DNA of 16,168 nucleotides from Planctomycetota bacterium. GTDB lineage: Bacteria; Planctomycetota; Phycisphaerae; WQYP01. Shown piece after piece: positions 14,206 through 16,168 of this stretch. The notes beneath the pieces are model-generated. The model did no database searches. It saw only the letters and a program-made list of their open reading frames with translations, and was not told the origin of the DNA. The translations under genes and the position numbers were made by a program. The DNA is taken from positions 1 through 16,168 of the forward strand of contig JAJZOA010000017.1 in assembly GCA_021852225.1 (NCBI GenBank), in the 5' to 3' direction. The number at the start of each line of letters is the position of its first letter. Position 1 is the stretch's first letter.

Positions 14206-15256
14206 CTGGAGCCTGCCGGCGGAGGTTCCGCTGACGCCGCTGGCGGCCGAGCGGGTAGCGCGTGAGGCGTCGGATCGGGTATTTGATGATGCTGCCCGCT
14301 CATTGAATCTGGATTGGCAAACGCAATTGGATGGTAAGCAGGTGCAGCGTTGGTCCCAGCGGATGGGGGACCAAATGGTCGCCATGCGGGTCTGGGAGAT
14401 GGACTTGGAGCGGCGTGGAGTGCATCCGGCGGGGCCTGCCAACGCCCCGCAATTGCTGGTGGTGGGCATGGATGGGGGACGGGTGCATACGCGTGATAAG
14501 AACCCGCAGACGCAAAGCCGTTGGCGAGAAGATAAAGTGGCCAGCTTCACCAGTTACATACCCGGCGACGGCAAGGACAAAAAGCCCGTGGCGCAGGTGA
14601 CCACCTACACCGCCACGATGAAGGACGCCAAGGCCTTTGGGCCTATGGTCAAGCTGGAGGCGAATCGCCGTGGACTCGCCCGTGCCGCAGTGGTGTTGAA
14701 TATAAGCGATGGCGGGAACTGGATTGATCCGTTGGCCAAACAACTCAGGCTGGCGGATTGTCGCATCATTGATTATTACCATGCACTGGAGCATCTTCAT
14801 CTGATGGCGGCGGCGGTGCATGGCAAGGATACGGTGGAGACCAAGGCTCTGAGTAATGAACTCGAAGGCCTGCTATGGGAGGGGAAGGTGAGCCAAATAC
14901 TGCTTCGGGTCAAACCCCATGTGCGATCATCTGAAAAGGATTCGCCGAAAGCTCAGGGGGAGACTCCGCAGCATATCCTGCGCCGCGAAATGGGGTATTT
15001 CGAAAAGCACCAGGAGCACATGTGCTATGACCTTTACCGGAGTAAGGGCTGGCCGATTGGTTCTGGCAATACCGAGGCGGGCGTCAAAACATTCAATAAG
15101 CGGGTCAAGGGCACGGAACAACGATGGCGTATTCCAGGGGTCGAGGCCATCCTCGCCTTAAGAGCAGCCTGGAAAAGTCAGGATGCCCGCTGGGAACGGC
15201 TGTGGGCCAACCGACCCGCCTACGTTATGACAAAGACAATAAAAAACGCAGCATAA
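14174..15256 (+). CDS. ISKra4-type transposase, catalytic frame (needs +1 frameshift)
   Basis: This 360-residue frame carries the DDE-type catalytic part: LLVVGMDGGRVHTRDK with the first Asp, then VVLNISDGGNWIDPLAKQL, CRIIDYYHALEHLH with the second Asp, and GWPIGSGNTEAGVKTFNKRV with the final Glu. That is the conserved order in ISKra4-family enzymes. It has no good start or ribosome site of its own. The natural join is within TTTTTCCCCCTCAG, giving RSCGRSFSP-QDRDWSLPAEV, which restores family continuity. The upstream frame must shift by +1 (or -2) at CCC-TCA. This may be programmed frameshifting or a recent indel. The stop overlaps the right inverted repeat. Confidence 0.85.
   Translation: MAGLFPPQDRDWSLPAEVPLTPLAAERVAREASDRVFDDAARSLNLDWQTQLDGKQVQRWSQRMGDQMVAMRVWEMDLERRGVHPAGPANAPQLLVVGMDGGRVHTRDKNPQTQSRWREDKVASFTSYIPGDGKDKKPVAQVTTYTATMKDAKAFGPMVKLEANRRGLARAAVVLNISDGGNWIDPLAKQLRLADCRIIDYYHALEHLHLMAAAVHGKDTVETKALSNELEGLLWEGKVSQILLRVKPHVRSSEKDSPKAQGETPQHILRREMGYFEKHQEHMCYDLYRSKGWPIGSGNTEAGVKTFNKRVKGTEQRWRIPGVEAILALRAAWKSQDARWERLWANRPAYVMTKTIKNAA
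14176..14190 (+). promoter_or_regulatory. Candidate +1 frameshift site in the transposase
   Basis: The zero frame reads TCT TTT TCC CCC TCA. A tRNA-Pro slipping from CCC to CCT would continue as CAG GAT CGT in the catalytic frame. Runs of five T and five C make this a plausible slip site, but a simple sequencing or mutational indel is not excluded. Confidence 0.45.
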
Positions 15257-15367
15257 ACTGTCACAGGCCCAGTGGCTCGAGAGATTCCGCCGTGGCCGGG
15301 TCAATGGTTCGTATTGAAAACATGCCGTATATAAACTCCTTAGCCCAGGGCGGCTGATGCCGAGCCT

Positions 15368-16153
15368 TCACGCGACCACATCCAGGGCTACCTTTCTCCA
15401 TGCCCGATTTACTGTCGCCCCTCCAGGCCTGCGGACACCGGTGCCGTGTGCCGGCATGGCGTCATAATTGCGACCATTAAGCAGCCGCCCGGTCGAATGC
15501 TTGTTTACTCCGCCCCATTGTTTGAAGAAAAAAGCAACTTTTTTTTTCTCACATTGTTTGCGAATAGACTCTACCCAGGCCTCCTCCATTGGTCTGGCAC
15601 CCGGACCAGATTCCCCTCCCACAATCGCCCAGTGTATGGCCGTCAGTTCCAGGTTATTCAAAGGCCCCAATAGAGGCTCGAGTGAAAGAAATCGCACTTG
15701 TGCCGGTACCTGCGCCAGGTCCGTGATGCGCGACACCACCCGCTCATCTTCTACACTTACGCCCATCCAGACGTTTTTTGGCCAAGGCAATTCCGGTGCG
15801 ATCGCGCGCAGCCGTCCGCTGCGTTTCGTCAGTACCTGAAATGTATGCTGGGGACAGGCCGCCATTGTGTCAAAGACTCGTCGGATGAAATCATCCGGAA
15901 CTTTTTCATGAAACAGATCGCTCATGGAATTAACGAATATGACCCTTGGTTTGGCCATACGACGCGGCAGGTCAATTAAATCCGGATGCAGCGTCACCTT
16001 AAAGCCATTGCGGTATCGCGGGCTGCCCATGGCAAGCAATCGCCCGGCCATTCTTTCGGCATAACAGTGCCGACATCCTTCGCTGACCCGTGAACAACCG
16101 GTAACCGGATTCCAGGTAAATTGCGTCCATTCAATTTTGCTGGTTTTCGGCAT
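15368..16153 (-). CDS. Phage Gp37/Gp68-family three-Cys-motif protein (DUF5131, radical-SAM-like)
   Basis: This 261-aa protein has the diagnostic N-terminal [20 protein letters not shown]. Its cysteines 20, 27 and 30 (C-x6-C-x2-C) resemble an iron-sulfur cluster-binding motif, so it may be radical-SAM-like. Other family landmarks are [20 protein letters not shown] (90-109), [40 protein letters not shown] and FFFKQWGG. All appear intact, and the length is normal. The ATG at 16153 follows AGGAG. The family is the partner from which TcmP takes its name, and tcmP faces it convergently, now separated by the insertion sequence. An A9 run in the coding strand (around KKKVAFFF) could promote slippage. 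The biochemical role of the pair is not established here. Confidence 0.9.
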   Translation of the reverse strand: MPKTSKIEWTQFTWNPVTGCSRVSEGCRHCYAERMAGRLLAMGSPRYRNGFKVTLHPDLIDLPRRMAKPRVIFVNSMSDLFHEKVPDDFIRRVFDTMAACPQHTFQVLTKRSGRLRAIAPELPWPKNVWMGVSVEDERVVSRITDLAQVPAQVRFLSLEPLLGPLNNLELTAIHWAIVGGESGPGARPMEEAWVESIRKQCEKKKVAFFFKQWGGVNKHSTGRLLNGRNYDAMPAHGTGVRRPGGATVNRAWRKVALDVVA

Positions 16154-16168
16154 CGCGCTACTCCTGAT

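Larger units (their letters stand above)
13729..15270 (+). mobile_element. ISKra4-like insertion sequence, complete
   Basis: The element is 1,542 bp and ends in a perfect 16-bp inverted repeat: GGGCCTGTGACAGTTT (13729-13744) and its complement at 15255-15270. It carries a two-frame transposase. The flanks (gacacgc on the left, agtggct on the right) show no target duplication. A narrower definition starting at TGTGACAG would leave GGCC on both sides, which could instead be read as a 4-bp duplication. It is inserted near the 3' end of tcmP. Confidence 0.85.

Noticed and set aside
1..16153. CRISPR array, tRNA or rRNA genes
   Set aside because: No regularly spaced short repeats, cloverleaf-like sequence or rRNA-like stretch was seen.

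Overview
The window looks like a chromosomal or prophage-bearing stretch from a fairly GC-rich Gram-negative-type bacterium. There is no rRNA, tRNA or housekeeping gene to fix the taxonomy. The packaging cassette (ParB-like, ABC/GNAT fusion, small and large terminase) and the GC-rich REP-like intergenic hairpins remind me of uncultured Planctomycetes/PVC genomes, but that is only an impression.

Layout. (A) About 1-4040, minus strand: a phage-type DNA-packaging operon read right to left as ParB-like protein, ABC-ATPase/GNAT fusion, terminase small subunit-like protein, terminase large subunit. It is tightly packed at its TerS/TerL end. (B) 4037-4568: a gene-free divergent spacer with several GC-rich hairpins and related short repeats. 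(C) 4569-8063, plus strand: a large Eco57I-type adenine methyltransferase, a type IIG-like restriction-modification protein. (D) 8119-9391: a near-perfect sigma70-type promoter, a 70-aa unknown ORF and an SDH/ClpP-fold serine peptidase. (E) About 9429-12714: a mosaic of debris and cargo. It holds a decayed methylase tail, an IS66 TnpA remnant, a 322-bp copy of the promoter and 5' end of tcmP fused to a coiled-coil two-TM protein, another methylase tail, a hairpin, a ~100-bp MITE-like element, an MNT/HEPN toxin-antitoxin pair and a fourth methylase tail. (F) 12720-16153: tcmP, interrupted near its 3' end by a 1.54-kb ISKra4-like element whose transposase needs a +1 frameshift, then the convergent Gp37/Gp68-family three-Cys-motif gene that is the usual partner of TcmP.

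How it fits together. Right of the packaging operon, the window reads as an anti-phage/accessory island with recurrent seams. Fragments of the methylase 3' end sit after the SDH gene, after the coiled-coil gene and after the MNT/HEPN pair. In the last two cases the cargo stop codon overlaps the first bases of the tail. The tcmP 5' region is present twice, 2,730 bp apart, and brackets the coiled-coil and toxin-antitoxin cargo. The most interesting reading is a locus where cargo genes have been swapped repeatedly between two recombination seams: a methylase-tail seam on the 3' side of cargo and a tcmP promoter/5' seam on the 5' side. One result is a TcmP-promoter/coiled-coil chimera. The repeats are visible in the sequence; the mechanism is inference.
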